Shown here piece by piece: positions 36,938 to 46,460 of a DNA stretch of 64,000 nt. Position 1 is the stretch's first letter, and the number at the start of each line of letters is the position of its first letter. Made by a program: the position numbers and the translations under genes. Source of the DNA: Microbacterium sediminis (GTDB lineage: Bacteria; Actinomycetota; Actinomycetes; Actinomycetales; Microbacteriaceae); contig NZ_CP038256.1 of assembly GCF_004564075.1 (NCBI RefSeq), positions 124,001 through 188,000 on the forward strand. The letters run 5' to 3'. The notes beneath the pieces are model-generated. The model did not search any database. It was not told the origin of the DNA and saw only the letters and a program-made list of their open reading frames with translations.

Positions 36938-37930
36938 GTGATCGTCGACGCCCACGCCCACTTCCTGCCGGGTTCGTACCCGCACGACGCGCCCGAGTGC
37001 TTCCCGCGCATGGAGCCGATCGCCGACTCGAGCGACCTGCTGCTCGTGTTCGGCCAGATGCGCTTCCCCGCCAAGCAGGTCTTCTTCGAGGCCGAGAAGC
37101 GCATCGAGGCGCAGGAGGCCTCGGGGGTGGCGGCCGAGGTGATCAGCCCCATGCCGCCGCTGCTGCGCTACGACCTGCCGGCCGCCGACGGCCTGGCGCT
37201 CGCGCAGCACGTCAACGACGTCGCGGCCGAGCTGAGCGCGCACGACCCCGAGCGGATCATCGCCCTGGGCATGGTGCCGATGCAGGACCCGGACGCGGCC
37301 GCCGGCGAGTTGCAGGCCATCAAGGACCGCGGCCTGGCGGGCGTCGAGATCGCCTCGAACATCCTCGGCCGATCGATCGGCGACGAGACCTTCCTGCCCT
37401 TCTTCCAGGAGGTCGAGCGCCTCGGCCTGGCGGTGTTCGTGCACGCGATGCCCGCCCCGATCGACCGGCTGCCGATGAGCGCGATGGGCACCTACGTCGT
37501 CGGCATCGAGGGCATGTACTCGGCCGCCTCGCTGATCCTCGGCGGCACGGCGGCGGCCTGCCCCGACCTGCGGGTGTCGTTCAGCCACGCGGCCGGCGGG
37601 TTCGCGATGTCGCTGCCCCGCGCCAACTACTTCTGGGGCGGATCGTGGAACGAGGAGCCCCGCGACCCGGAACGGGCCGTCATGCCCGACGACGGGCCCA
37701 GCCCGCTCGAGTACGCGCGCCGCTTCTACTACGACTCGATGGTGTTCGATCGCCGCGCGATCCGGTATCTCGTCGACCTGCTCGGCGCCGACCGCCTGCT
37801 CGTGGGCAGCGACTTCCCCGCGATGCTGCGCGAGGACCCGATCGCGCGGACGCTGCGGTCGATGGACCTGCCCGACGACCAGTGGCAGGACATCGCGCAC
37901 CGCAACGCGTACCGCTGGCTCGGGCGCTGA
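36938..37930 (+). CDS. Amidohydrolase-family metal enzyme (ACMSD/decarboxylase-like)
   Basis: 330-residue TIM-barrel amidohydrolase starting with GTG 36938. The metal-binding HxH is in VDAHAHFLPG at the N-terminus, a metal histidine in FVHAMP, another in SFSHAAGG, and the catalytic aspartate in VGSDFP. This subfamily (Amidohydro_2) contains non-oxidative decarboxylases and hydratases of aromatic or ring-cleavage acids, so a step in degradation of such a compound is plausible. The exact reaction cannot be assigned. Confidence 0.88.
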   Translation: MIVDAHAHFLPGSYPHDAPECFPRMEPIADSSDLLLVFGQMRFPAKQVFFEAEKRIEAQEASGVAAEVISPMPPLLRYDLPAADGLALAQHVNDVAAELSAHDPERIIALGMVPMQDPDAAAGELQAIKDRGLAGVEIASNILGRSIGDETFLPFFQEVERLGLAVFVHAMPAPIDRLPMSAMGTYVVGIEGMYSAASLILGGTAAACPDLRVSFSHAAGGFAMSLPRANYFWGGSWNEEPRDPERAVMPDDGPSPLEYARRFYYDSMVFDRRAIRYLVDLLGADRLLVGSDFPAMLREDPIARTLRSMDLPDDQWQDIAHRNAYRWLGR

Positions 37931-38034
37931 CGGACGTTCCCGCCGGGCGGAAGGCCTGTGGTCGCTCGATCCGCGAGCGGTGAGACTTCCCCCAAGTTGT
38001 CATCCATCGGCATCGGCTCAAAGGAGAGCACGTC

Positions 38035-39813
38035 ATGAGCAACTCATCACACGCGTCCCGGTGGCGCGGGCGGCGGGCAGGACTGCTGGCCCTCGCCGCC
38101 ACCATCGGGATGGTCCTGACCGCCTGCAGCGGCGGCGGACCGGCGCCGTCCGACAGCGGCGGCGAGGTGGGCGAGCCGCAGCGCGGCGGCGAGATCACCG
38201 TGCTGCTCGATGCCGGCTACTCCGGAGGGTGGGCCACGGGGCTCGACCCCGCCACGAGCAACGGCACCGGCGCCAACCTGCCGCAGAACGCCGCGATCTT
38301 CGGCGGCCTGTTCACGCTCGAGGCCGACGACGACGGCTCCAACGCCCGCATCGAGCCGAACCAGGCCGAGAGCTACGAGTGGCAGGACGACGGCCTCAAG
38401 CTCGTCGTCACGCTGCGCGAGGGCATCGAGTTCAGCGACGGCACGCCGTTCAACGCCGAGGCGGTGCTGTGGAACTGGATCCGCGAGCTCAGCTCCGGCT
38501 CCACCGGCGCGCCCGTGCTCGACCTCAACACGAGCCTGGAGCCGCCGGAGCTCAGCCAGGAGTTCATGGACAGCCTGTGGGCGGCGCTGCCGGCCGACGT
38601 CGACCGCGACGCCGTGATGGGCCGGCTCGGCGCGATCCGCGTGGTCGACGACCTCACGATCGAGATGAACTTCAACTCGGTCAACGGCGCCTTCGTCAAC
38701 GGCCTGCCCACGGCGAACCTCAACCTCATCGCCTCGCCCACCGCCTACGCCGAGCTCGGCGCCGACCAGTTCAAGGTCACCCCGATCGGCGCCGGCCCAT
38801 TCGTCGTGGAGCTGAACCGACAGAGCGAGCGGCTCGAGCTCGTGCGCAACGAGAACTACTTCAAGGACGGCCTGCCGTACCTCGACGCGCTGAACTTCCA
38901 GTCGGTGGCCGGCGACCAGGTCATGTACCAGACGCTGCTGTCGGGTCAGGGCGATGTCGTCGAGGGCCTGTCGGCCGTGACGCTCATCAACGAGGCCCGC
39001 AACAACCCGCAGGTGGAGGTGCACCTCGGCGCCCCCACGTCGCCGTACGTGGTGCAGCTGAACACCCGCAAGGAGCCGTTCGACGACATCCGCGCGCGCC
39101 AGGCGATCTACCACGCCACCGACTTCGCGGCCATCCAGGAGGGCCTCTTCGGCGGCGAGGGCGACCTCAGCCAGTCGTTCACGGCCTCCGGCGGCCTCTT
39201 CTACACGCCCGAGATCGAGGGGTACCCCGAGTACGACCTCGACAAGGCCAAGGCCCTCGTCGAGGAGCTCGGCGGCCTCGAGGTCGAGCTGGGCACCACC
39301 GACATCGTCACGGCCCGTTCGGTGACGACGGCGCTGCAGACGCAGTGGGAGAAGGCCGGCATCGACGTGACGATCGACTCGAAGCCGCTCGGCGATGTGA
39401 TCACGAAGTTCACCTCGGGCGACTGGGAGTCGATGCTGCAGACGGCCGGCGCCTGGGACCCCGCCGCGGGCATCGGTGTGCAGGTGCGCTTCGGCTCGAC
39501 CTCGCCGTTCAGCGGCACGCCGCTGCCGGAGGGCGCCACGAGCACCGCCGACGCCATCGCGAAGGGGCTGCGCTCGCCGCTGGACGAGCTGCTCGTGCAG
39601 GCCGTCGCCACCGTGGACGAGGCCGAGCGCAAGGCCGCCTACACCGAGGTCGCCGAGGTGATCGCGAAGGAGGCGTACGGGCCGTTCGGCGTCGCGTTCT
39701 CTCCCGCCCAGGTGGTGCGCAAGGGCGTGCACGGGCCGGGCCTGACCACGCCCATCCCGGCGCTGGCCGTGAACACCGGGGTGCTCTACGACAGGGTGTG
39801 GGTGGAGCAGTGA
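38035..39813 (+). CDS. ABC transporter substrate-binding lipoprotein, family 5 (peptide/nickel type)
   Basis: 592-residue extracellular binding protein. The signal sequence ends in a lipobox VLTAC with Cys31 as the lipidation site. SBP family-5 signatures include LRVELREGIEFSDGTPFNAE-like LREGIEFSDG, and NTRKEPFDDIRARQAI. The ATG at 38035 follows AAAGGAGAG. It heads a five-gene operon with two permeases and two ATPases, overlapping the next gene by 4 bp. The ligand could be a peptide, opine, glycoside or other organic molecule. Confidence 0.93.
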   Translation: MSNSSHASRWRGRRAGLLALAATIGMVLTACSGGGPAPSDSGGEVGEPQRGGEITVLLDAGYSGGWATGLDPATSNGTGANLPQNAAIFGGLFTLEADDDGSNARIEPNQAESYEWQDDGLKLVVTLREGIEFSDGTPFNAEAVLWNWIRELSSGSTGAPVLDLNTSLEPPELSQEFMDSLWAALPADVDRDAVMGRLGAIRVVDDLTIEMNFNSVNGAFVNGLPTANLNLIASPTAYAELGADQFKVTPIGAGPFVVELNRQSERLELVRNENYFKDGLPYLDALNFQSVAGDQVMYQTLLSGQGDVVEGLSAVTLINEARNNPQVEVHLGAPTSPYVVQLNTRKEPFDDIRARQAIYHATDFAAIQEGLFGGEGDLSQSFTASGGLFYTPEIEGYPEYDLDKAKALVEELGGLEVELGTTDIVTARSVTTALQTQWEKAGIDVTIDSKPLGDVITKFTSGDWESMLQTAGAWDPAAGIGVQVRFGSTSPFSGTPLPEGATSTADAIAKGLRSPLDELLVQAVATVDEAERKAAYTEVAEVIAKEAYGPFGVAFSPAQVVRKGVHGPGLTTPIPALAVNTGVLYDRVWVEQ

Positions 39814-40865
39814 CCTCCGCCTCCGTCGAGCGAGCCCCCGCGCCGCCGGGGGAGGTCCGGGAGCGGGCCGAGCAGCGCGAGAGCGTGCTCGGCCGGCTCA
39901 CCGGCTCCCCGCTGCTGCGGCTGATCGCCCGCCGCGTGCTCGTCGCGATCCCGCTGCTGCTGGCCATCAGCGTGCTCGTGTTCGTGCTCCTCGAGGCGAT
40001 GCCCGGCGACCCGGCCCGCAACCAGGCCGGCATGGACGCCACCGAGGAGGAGGTCGAGGCGGTCCGCCGGTCGATGGGCCTGGATCGCCCCGCCTACGAG
40101 CGCTACTTCTCGTGGCTGTTCGGCGCGCTCACCGGCGATCTCGGGCGCTCGTCGGTGAGCGGCCTGCCCGTCGCGCAGCTGCTCGCGGAGCGGTCGCCCG
40201 TGACGTTCGAGCTCGTCTTCCTCGCCTTCGTCATCTCGCTCGGCATCGCGCTGCCGGTGGCGATGCTCGCGGCGCGCAAGCCGGGCGGCGTCTTCGACCG
40301 CATCGTCATGGTCGGCGCGATGACGCTCCTCGCGGTGCCCAACTACGTGCTCGCGCTGCTGCTCGTCATCGTGTTCGCGGTGACGCTGCGCATGCTGCCG
40401 TCGATCGGCTTCACCCCGATCGAGATGGGGCTGTGGCTCAACCTGCAGTCGGTGATCCTGCCGACGCTCGCCATGGCGATCCCGCTCGGCTGCTTCTACG
40501 CCCGCTTCCTCCGCGGCGACCTCGTCGAGCAGATGAACTCGGCCGACTACGTCGACACGGCCCGCGCGAAGGGCCTCGGGCCCTGGCGGATCCTGTGGCA
40601 GCACGCGTTCCGCAACTCGTCGTTCGGCCTGCTCACGATCGTCGGCCTCAACGTGGGGGCGCTCGTGGGCGGCACCGTCATCATCGAGCAGATCTTCGCC
40701 ATGCCGGGCCTCGGCCAGCTCATGCTGCAGGGCGTGGGCGCCCGCGACACCGCCGTCGTGCAGATCTGCGTGTTCATCTTCGCGGCGGTCGCCGTGTTCG
40801 CCAACCTGTTCGTCGACGTCATGTACGCCGTACTCGACCCGAGGATCCGCTATGGCGGTCGCTGA
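39810..40865 (+). CDS. ABC transporter permease, DppB type
   Basis: 351-residue membrane subunit beginning with GTG 39810 inside the binding-protein stop. A cytoplasmic N-terminus of about 50 residues precedes the first helix (VLVAIPLLLAISVLVFVLLEAMPGDP). The coupling motif is DTARAKGLGPWRILWQHAFRN, and the conserved EQIFAMPGLGQLM follows. Its last 14 bp overlap the next permease gene. Confidence 0.93.
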   Translation: MTSASVERAPAPPGEVRERAEQRESVLGRLTGSPLLRLIARRVLVAIPLLLAISVLVFVLLEAMPGDPARNQAGMDATEEEVEAVRRSMGLDRPAYERYFSWLFGALTGDLGRSSVSGLPVAQLLAERSPVTFELVFLAFVISLGIALPVAMLAARKPGGVFDRIVMVGAMTLLAVPNYVLALLLVIVFAVTLRMLPSIGFTPIEMGLWLNLQSVILPTLAMAIPLGCFYARFLRGDLVEQMNSADYVDTARAKGLGPWRILWQHAFRNSSFGLLTIVGLNVGALVGGTVIIEQIFAMPGLGQLMLQGVGARDTAVVQICVFIFAAVAVFANLFVDVMYAVLDPRIRYGGR

Positions 40866-41736
40866 CACCACCACCCGTGCCCTGCTCTCCCCGGCGGTCG
40901 GCATCGACCGCTCCATCCGCTGGGCGCGCATCCGCAAGCGGCTCGTGATCGGGGTGCCCGCCGCGATCGTCGTGCTGCTGTTCGCCGCGTGCTTCCTGGG
41001 GCCGTACGTGCTGCCGCTGCCGTCGCCCACGGGCGGCGACGTGCTCAACAGCTCGCGCCCGCCGGGAACGCCCGGCCATCCGCTCGGCACCGACGTGAAC
41101 GGCAACGACGTGCTCTCGCGCCTGCTGCACGGCGGCCAGGCCTCGCTCATCGTGGCGATCGCCGTCAACGCGGTCGGGCTGTTCATCGGCGGCGTGATCG
41201 GGGCGCTGTCGGCGTACCTCGGCGGCAAGGCCGACACGATCATCATGCGCGGGCTCGACGTGCTCATCGCGTTCCCGTCGCTCGTGCTGACGATCGCGAT
41301 CGCGCAGGTGCTCGGCCCCAGCCTGCCCAACACGATCCTCGCGCTGTCGGCGTTCTCCATCCCGGGCGTCGCGCGCGTGGCGCGCTCGTCCACGCTGCGC
41401 GTGACGAGCATGCCGTTCGTGCAGGCGGCCGCCCTGGGCGGCAGCCCGTGGTGGCGCACGCTGCTGTTCCACATCGCGCCCAACGTGCTGCCGCAGCTGC
41501 TGAACTTCGCGATGCTCGGCATGGGCATCGTGATCGTCACCGAGGGGGCGCTGAGCTTCCTCGGACTCGGGATCCCCGCCCCCGCGCCGAGCTGGGGGAA
41601 CATGATCTACGAGGGGCAGCAGTCGCTCTCGGCCACGCCGCTGCTGGTGCTGTGGCCCAGCCTCGCGCTGCTGCTGGCGGTGCTGTCGTTCAACCTGCTC
41701 GGCGAGAACGTGCGAGACGAGATGAGTGGCCGATGA
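40852..41736 (+). CDS. ABC transporter permease, DppC type
   Basis: 294-residue second permease. It has the DppC-type N-terminal segment, then LGTDVNGNDVLSRLLHGGQASL and the coupling loop QAAALGGSPWWRTLLFHIAPN, and ends in helices. The start ATG 40852 overlaps the previous gene by 14 bp; the stop overlaps the next ATPase gene by 4 bp (ATGA). Confidence 0.93.
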   Translation: MAVADTTTRALLSPAVGIDRSIRWARIRKRLVIGVPAAIVVLLFAACFLGPYVLPLPSPTGGDVLNSSRPPGTPGHPLGTDVNGNDVLSRLLHGGQASLIVAIAVNAVGLFIGGVIGALSAYLGGKADTIIMRGLDVLIAFPSLVLTIAIAQVLGPSLPNTILALSAFSIPGVARVARSSTLRVTSMPFVQAAALGGSPWWRTLLFHIAPNVLPQLLNFAMLGMGIVIVTEGALSFLGLGIPAPAPSWGNMIYEGQQSLSATPLLVLWPSLALLLAVLSFNLLGENVRDEMSGR

Positions 41737-42815
41737 CGACAGTCGACGCGTACCCGAGCGAGACCGTGACCGGCGTGGGCGAGGAGCCGCCCGTCGTGCT
41801 GCGGGTGGACGACCTCCGGGTGACGTTCACCCGGGGCGGCCGCGAGATCCACGCCGTGAACGGCCTGTCGTACACCGTGCGGCGCGGCCGGATGCTGGCG
41901 ATCATCGGTGAGTCCGGCTCGGGCAAGTCGGTGAGCGTGCGCGCCCTCATGGGGCTGCTGCCGCCCAGCGCCGTCGTGGAGGGCTCGGCGGTGCTCGGCG
42001 AGGAGCAGCTCGTGGGCCGCACCGACAAGGCGATGCGGGCGATCCGCGGCCGCGACGTCTCGATGGTGTTCCAGGATCCGGCCCGCTCGCTGAACCCGAC
42101 CATGAGCGTCGGCGCGCAGATCGTCGAGGCCGTGCGCGCGCACCGGCCGCTCCCCAAGCGCGAGGCCGCGGCCCGCGCCGTGGAGCTGCTCAAGCTCGTG
42201 CGGCTCTCGGCGCCCGAGCGACGGTTCCACGAGTACCCGCACCAGCTGTCGGGCGGCATGCGACAGCGCGTCATGATCGCGATCGCGCTCGCCGCCGATC
42301 CGAAGGTGCTCATCGCCGACGAGGCGACCACGGCGCTGGATGTGACCACGCAGGCGCAGATCATGGAGCTGCTCGTCGACCTGCAGGAGCGGCTCGGCAC
42401 GGCGATCATCATGATCAGCCACGACCTGGGTCTCGCCGCGAGCTACGCCGACGAGGTGCTCGTGATGTACGCCGGCCGCGCCGTCGAGCACGCGCCGACG
42501 TCGACGCTGTTCGGCAACGTGCGCATGCCCTACACGGCGGCGCTGCTCGGCGCCATCCCGCAGCTGACCACGCCCTCGCATTCGCAGCTCACGGTGATCG
42601 GCGGGCACCCGCCCGACCTCGGCGCGCTGCCGGAGGGGTGCGCGTTCCGCGAGCGCTGCCCGCGCGCGACCGAGAAGTGCATCGAGCGACCGCCGCTCGA
42701 GGAGCACGAGCCGCAGCACGCCTACGCATGCTGGCACCCCGTCGATCAACGGGCCGGCGATGTGCTCAGCCCGCTGTCCACCGGCGACGAGGCCGTGAAG
42801 GAGGAGGTCCGATGA
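41733..42815 (+). CDS. ABC transporter ATPase, DppD type
   Basis: 360-residue ATP-binding subunit. Walker A GESGSGKS, Q-loop FQDPARSLNP, signature LSGGMRQR, Walker B VLIADEATTALD and H-loop ISHDLG are all present. The oligopeptide-type C-terminal extension carries the cysteine cluster (CAFRERCPRATEKC and a later Cys) that binds an iron-sulphur cluster in some relatives. It overlaps the genes on both sides by 4 bp. Confidence 0.95.
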   Translation: MTTVDAYPSETVTGVGEEPPVVLRVDDLRVTFTRGGREIHAVNGLSYTVRRGRMLAIIGESGSGKSVSVRALMGLLPPSAVVEGSAVLGEEQLVGRTDKAMRAIRGRDVSMVFQDPARSLNPTMSVGAQIVEAVRAHRPLPKREAAARAVELLKLVRLSAPERRFHEYPHQLSGGMRQRVMIAIALAADPKVLIADEATTALDVTTQAQIMELLVDLQERLGTAIIMISHDLGLAASYADEVLVMYAGRAVEHAPTSTLFGNVRMPYTAALLGAIPQLTTPSHSQLTVIGGHPPDLGALPEGCAFRERCPRATEKCIERPPLEEHEPQHAYACWHPVDQRAGDVLSPLSTGDEAVKEEVR

Positions 42816-43837
42816 CCGATTCGGGTACCCCGCTGCTGAAGGTGTCGGGTCTGGTGCAGGAGTACGTCACGCGCGGCGCCGGCGGCCAGAAGGCCGGGGT
42901 CGTGCACGCGGTCTCCGACGTCTCGTTCGAGCTGCGCGAGGGAGAGACGCTCGGGATCGTCGGCGAGACGGGGTCGGGCAAGTCCACGCTCGCCCGCGCG
43001 ATCATCCAGGTGGAGCGCGCCAAGGCGGGATCGGTCCAGTTCCAGGGCCGCGAGCTGACGACGATGTCCCCCCGCGAGCTGGTGAGCGTGCACCGCGACA
43101 TGCAGATGGTCTACCAGGACCCGTTCGGCTCGCTGAACCCGCGCTGGCGCATCGAGGACGTCGTCGCCGAGCCGCTGCGCGGCCACACCGACATGACGAA
43201 GGCCGAGCGCGTCGCCCGCGTCGCGGAGCTGCTGGACCTCGTGGGCCTCGACGCGGCCCGCTACCGCGACCGGCGCCCGATGGAGCTCTCGGGCGGGCAG
43301 GCGCAGCGCGTCGCGATCGCCCGGGCGATCGCCCTGAACCCGAAGCTGATCATCTGCGACGAGGCGATCTCGTCGCTCGACGTGCTCATCCAGGCGCAGG
43401 TGCTCAACCTCTTCGAGAAGCTGCGCGACGAGCTCGGGGTGGCCTACCTGTTCATCGCCCACGACCTCGCCACGGTCAAGCAGGTGAGCGACCGCGTGGC
43501 CGTGATGCACCTCGGGCAGCTGGCCGAGTTCTCGCCCGCCGACGCGCTGTACGCGCACCCGCGGCATCCCTACACACGGGCGCTGCTCGACTCGGTGCCG
43601 GTGCTCGACGTCGTCACCGGGGCGGTGCGCCGGCCGCGGCCGCTGCAGGGCGAGCCGCCCTCGCCGCTGCACCCGCCGTCGGGGTGCCGGTTCCGCACCC
43701 GCTGCCCGATCGCGCAGGACGTGTGTGCCTCGGTCGAGCCGGCGCTGCGCGACACCGGCGACGGTCAGCTGGCCTCGTGCCACTTCCCGCTCGGGGTGGA
43801 GGCGCCGCGGCCCGCGGCAGTCGGCGCGGCGGCGTGA
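42812..43837 (+). CDS. ABC transporter ATPase, DppF type
   Basis: 341-residue second ATPase, with Walker A GETGSGKST, Q-loop YQDPFGSLNPRW, signature LSGGQAQRVAIARAI, Walker B LIICDEAISSLD and H-loop IAHDLATV. The C-terminal cysteine motif CRFRTRCPIAQDVC is typical of this type. It is the last gene of the operon; the next gene is convergent, 12 bp away. Confidence 0.95.
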   Translation: MTDSGTPLLKVSGLVQEYVTRGAGGQKAGVVHAVSDVSFELREGETLGIVGETGSGKSTLARAIIQVERAKAGSVQFQGRELTTMSPRELVSVHRDMQMVYQDPFGSLNPRWRIEDVVAEPLRGHTDMTKAERVARVAELLDLVGLDAARYRDRRPMELSGGQAQRVAIARAIALNPKLIICDEAISSLDVLIQAQVLNLFEKLRDELGVAYLFIAHDLATVKQVSDRVAVMHLGQLAEFSPADALYAHPRHPYTRALLDSVPVLDVVTGAVRRPRPLQGEPPSPLHPPSGCRFRTRCPIAQDVCASVEPALRDTGDGQLASCHFPLGVEAPRPAAVGAAA

Positions 43838-43849
43838 GGCGCCCGCGGC

Positions 43850-44903
43850 TCACCAGGTGAAGCAGTTCCCGTCGTCGAAGCAGATCTCCTCGTCGAGCGG
43901 GTGCATCGTCCAGTTCACGTGGGTGAGCTCGATCGCGTCGGGGGTGATGATCGAGGTGAGCACGCGGCTGCGCACGGGGACGTCGACCGTGACCGGGCCG
44001 CCGCCGGTCGCGTACCGCGCGCGCACCGTGGCGTCGGCCACGTCGACGAACGTCTCCACCGGGTCGCGCTGCAGGGTCGGCGCCTCCACGAGCGACCATT
44101 CGACCGGCCCGGTGGCGTCGGTCACGGCGATGTCGCACGCGGTCTGCGCCGCGTCGGTGGCGAGGCACTGCCGCAGCATCCGCTCGAGCGTCTCGACCGT
44201 GCCCGAGCCCACGCGCTCGCCGAGGTCGTAGACGAGCGGGTACGTCGTGCCGATCTCCTCGACCGTCACCGACTGCACCTGTGCGCTCAGGTACGGGCCG
44301 CTCGCGGGATCGATCGGGTAGAGCGGGGTAGACGGCGAGCAGGTCGGAGTCGCCCCGGTAGCCGAAGAACCCGTAGGTGATCTCCTCATCCCCGAGCGCG
44401 AGGGAGAGGTGCTCGCGCTCGTCCTCACCGTTGAAGGAGCCGTGTGCGTCCTCGGCGAGCCGCGGGCTGAAGGCGATCAGCTTCGTCAGGCCGGCGGCGA
44501 GGACGTACTCCCGTGAGCTGCCTTCGGCCTCGGCCATCGTGACCCGGTCGCGATGCTCCTCGCCGCCGAGCGTGTAGTGGACGGTGAAGGTGTAGGTCCC
44601 GTCCTCGTAGTCCCCGTTGTCGAGGCGGACGTCGCCGATCAGCTCCGCTCCCCGCGCGGCGTCGTCGGTGCGCGCCTCGACGATCTCGCCGTCCCTGTTG
44701 TCGGCCGGGTCGGCTGCCTCCAGGGTCTCGGCCGACTCGAACGCCGCGGCATCCGCGAAGCGGCCGTCGGCGATCGCGTCGAGGTACATCATCGCGGCGT
44801 CGTGGGCGGCGTCATCGAGGAAGCAGCCGCTCAGCAACGCCGGCACGAGCGCGAGCGACGCGATCCCCAGCCTCCGCCGCACGGTGCGCCCCATGGCTCC
44901 CAT
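43850..44903 (-). pseudogene. Lipoprotein gene with a single-base frameshift
   Basis: Read from ATG 44903 (or 44894) the protein has a lipoprotein signal (LVPALLSGCF, Cys24 from the second Met) and a secreted domain as far as GDSDLLAVYP. It then runs out of frame at the GGGG run 44325-44328 (CCCC in the coding strand). Removing one base joins it to LYPIDPASGPYLSAQV in the next frame, which continues sensibly to a stop at 43850-43852 (CFDDGNCFTW at the end). The restored protein would have about 350 residues. Either a real one-base insertion or a homopolymer sequencing error is possible. No known domain is recognised. Confidence 0.8.
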
Positions 44904-44993
44904 TGTGGCGGTCGCGGGCCGATGCCCTCGAGATCGAACGGCGGCCGACCTACTCTGGGGTGACGGCTCGCTCAACGACGAACGGAGCACGAC

Positions 44994-45410
44994 ATGCGCA
45001 CACTGCACGTGGGGCTGCGGGTGAGCGACCTCGAGCGATCGCTGCGGTTCTATGGGGCGCTCGGCTACGACGAGGTCGGCCGCGTGCCCGAGACCGAGTT
45101 CGGCACCCTGTCGATGCTGCAGCTGCCCGGCGACGAGTTCGTGGCGATCGAGCTCGTGCACGACCCCGCCGGCGCCCCGGTGGCGCCGAGCGGCATCAAC
45201 CACCTCGTGGTGCAGGTGGAGTCGGTGGCCGAGGCGGCGCAGCGGCTGGCGGCGCACGGCGTGGAGGCCGAGGAGCCGCGGTGCCTCGACCCGGAGGCGG
45301 ACTTCTGGACCCTGTGGCTGACCGATCCCGACGGCTATCGCCTCGAACTCGTGCAGTGGCCGAGCGGCCACGCCCCCGGGATGACCGCGGCGGACTTCGC
45401 CGACGAGTGA
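44994..45410 (+). CDS. VOC/glyoxalase-family protein
   Basis: 138-residue vicinal-oxygen-chelate protein resembling lactoylglutathione lyase. The opening HVGLRVSDLERSLRFYGALGY, the middle INHLVVQVES and the end FLTDPDGYRLELVQ-type LTDPDGYRLELVQW show both beta-alpha-beta-beta-beta modules. Likely metal ligands are the first His, Glu53-region (VAIELVH), the second His and the final Glu. It could act in methylglyoxal detoxification or another VOC reaction; actinobacteria generally lack glutathione. Confidence 0.88.
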   Translation: MRTLHVGLRVSDLERSLRFYGALGYDEVGRVPETEFGTLSMLQLPGDEFVAIELVHDPAGAPVAPSGINHLVVQVESVAEAAQRLAAHGVEAEEPRCLDPEADFWTLWLTDPDGYRLELVQWPSGHAPGMTAADFADE

Positions 45411-45414
45411 CGGC

Positions 45415-46356
45415 TCAGGCGGGGAAGCGCACCCCGGTGAGCTCCTCCGAGAGCGACCAGAGGCGTGCGGCGTCGGCCTCGCTGCGCAGCGGACGGTAGA
45501 GCTCTTGCTCCGCGGGGGCGCCGCCGAGTCGTCCCGGTCCGCGCGGCGAGTACAGCGCGCCGGGGCGGGCGTCGGGGGATGCCGCGGCGTACAGGGCCGG
45601 AAGCGCCGCGCTGTCCGGCGTGCCGAGGAGCAGCCCGCGCGCGGAGAGCCACCGGATCACGCGCACGCTGGCCGTGTCGGACGCTCGCGCGAGCTCCGGA
45701 CGGGCGGCCAGCAGGCTCGTGGGCGCCACGCCCGGATGCGACAGCGTGCTCGTGAGGCCCCATCCTCGGGCCGCGCTGCGGCGCTGCAGCTCGAGGGCGA
45801 AGAGCCCCACGGCGATCTTCGACTGGCGGTAGGCGCGGCTGCCGTCGTAGGAGCGCGTGCCGTTCGGGTCGTCCCAGTCGATCGCGCCGCGGGCGGCGGC
45901 CACGCTCACCTGCGACGTGACGCGGGCCCCGCCGGCGCGCAGCAGCGGCAGCAGGCGGGCGACGAGGGCGAAGTGCCCCAGGTGGTTGGTGCCGAGCTGC
46001 AGCTCGAAGCCGTTGGCGGTGGTCTGCCGGCTCGGGGGCGTCATGACGCCGGCGTTGGCGATGAGCAGGTGCACCGGGCGGCCGTCGCGGCGCATCGTGT
46101 CGGCGAGCGCGGCGACCGACTCCAGCGACGACAGGTCCAGCGGCAGCAGCTCGATCGCCGCGCCGGGCACCTGGGCGCGGATGCCGTCGGCGGCGGCCTC
46201 GCCCTTGGCCGGGTTGCGCACGGGCAGCACGAGCTCGGCGCCGGCGCGGGCCAGGCGGGTCGCGATGCGCAGGCCGATGCCGTCGCTGCCGCCGGTCACG
46301 ACGGCGCGGCGGCCGGCGAGCGAGGGGAGGGTGAGGTCGGGGGTGGTGCGGGGCAT
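45415..46356 (-). CDS. SDR-family oxidoreductase
   Basis: 313-residue short-chain dehydrogenase of the retinol-dehydrogenase-like type, with the cofactor motif [12 protein letters not shown] (21-32), NAGVM (101-105) and catalytic Tyr176/Lys180 (YRQSK). AAGGAGCC precedes ATG 46356. It is divergent from the XRE-type regulator at 46461; such SDR/regulator pairs are common in actinobacteria and the regulator probably controls it. Confidence 0.9.
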   Translation of the reverse strand: MPRTTPDLTLPSLAGRRAVVTGGSDGIGLRIATRLARAGAELVLPVRNPAKGEAAADGIRAQVPGAAIELLPLDLSSLESVAALADTMRRDGRPVHLLIANAGVMTPPSRQTTANGFELQLGTNHLGHFALVARLLPLLRAGGARVTSQVSVAAARGAIDWDDPNGTRSYDGSRAYRQSKIAVGLFALELQRRSAARGWGLTSTLSHPGVAPTSLLAARPELARASDTASVRVIRWLSARGLLLGTPDSAALPALYAAASPDARPGALYSPRGPGRLGGAPAEQELYRPLRSEADAARLWSLSEELTGVRFPA

Positions 46357-46460
46357 GAGGGGCTCCTTCGTGTCGCCTCCCACTGTGCGGCTGGGCCGCC
46401 GGCGTATCCAGGACACGGCATGCCGTGGCTGACGGCGCGGTCGGGTGCGAGGATCGAGGC

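Noticed and set aside
34565..37900. 1111-codon open frame on the minus strand
   Set aside because: It spans four well-supported plus-strand genes and has His/Arg/Val-rich composition typical of antisense frames; no motif is visible.
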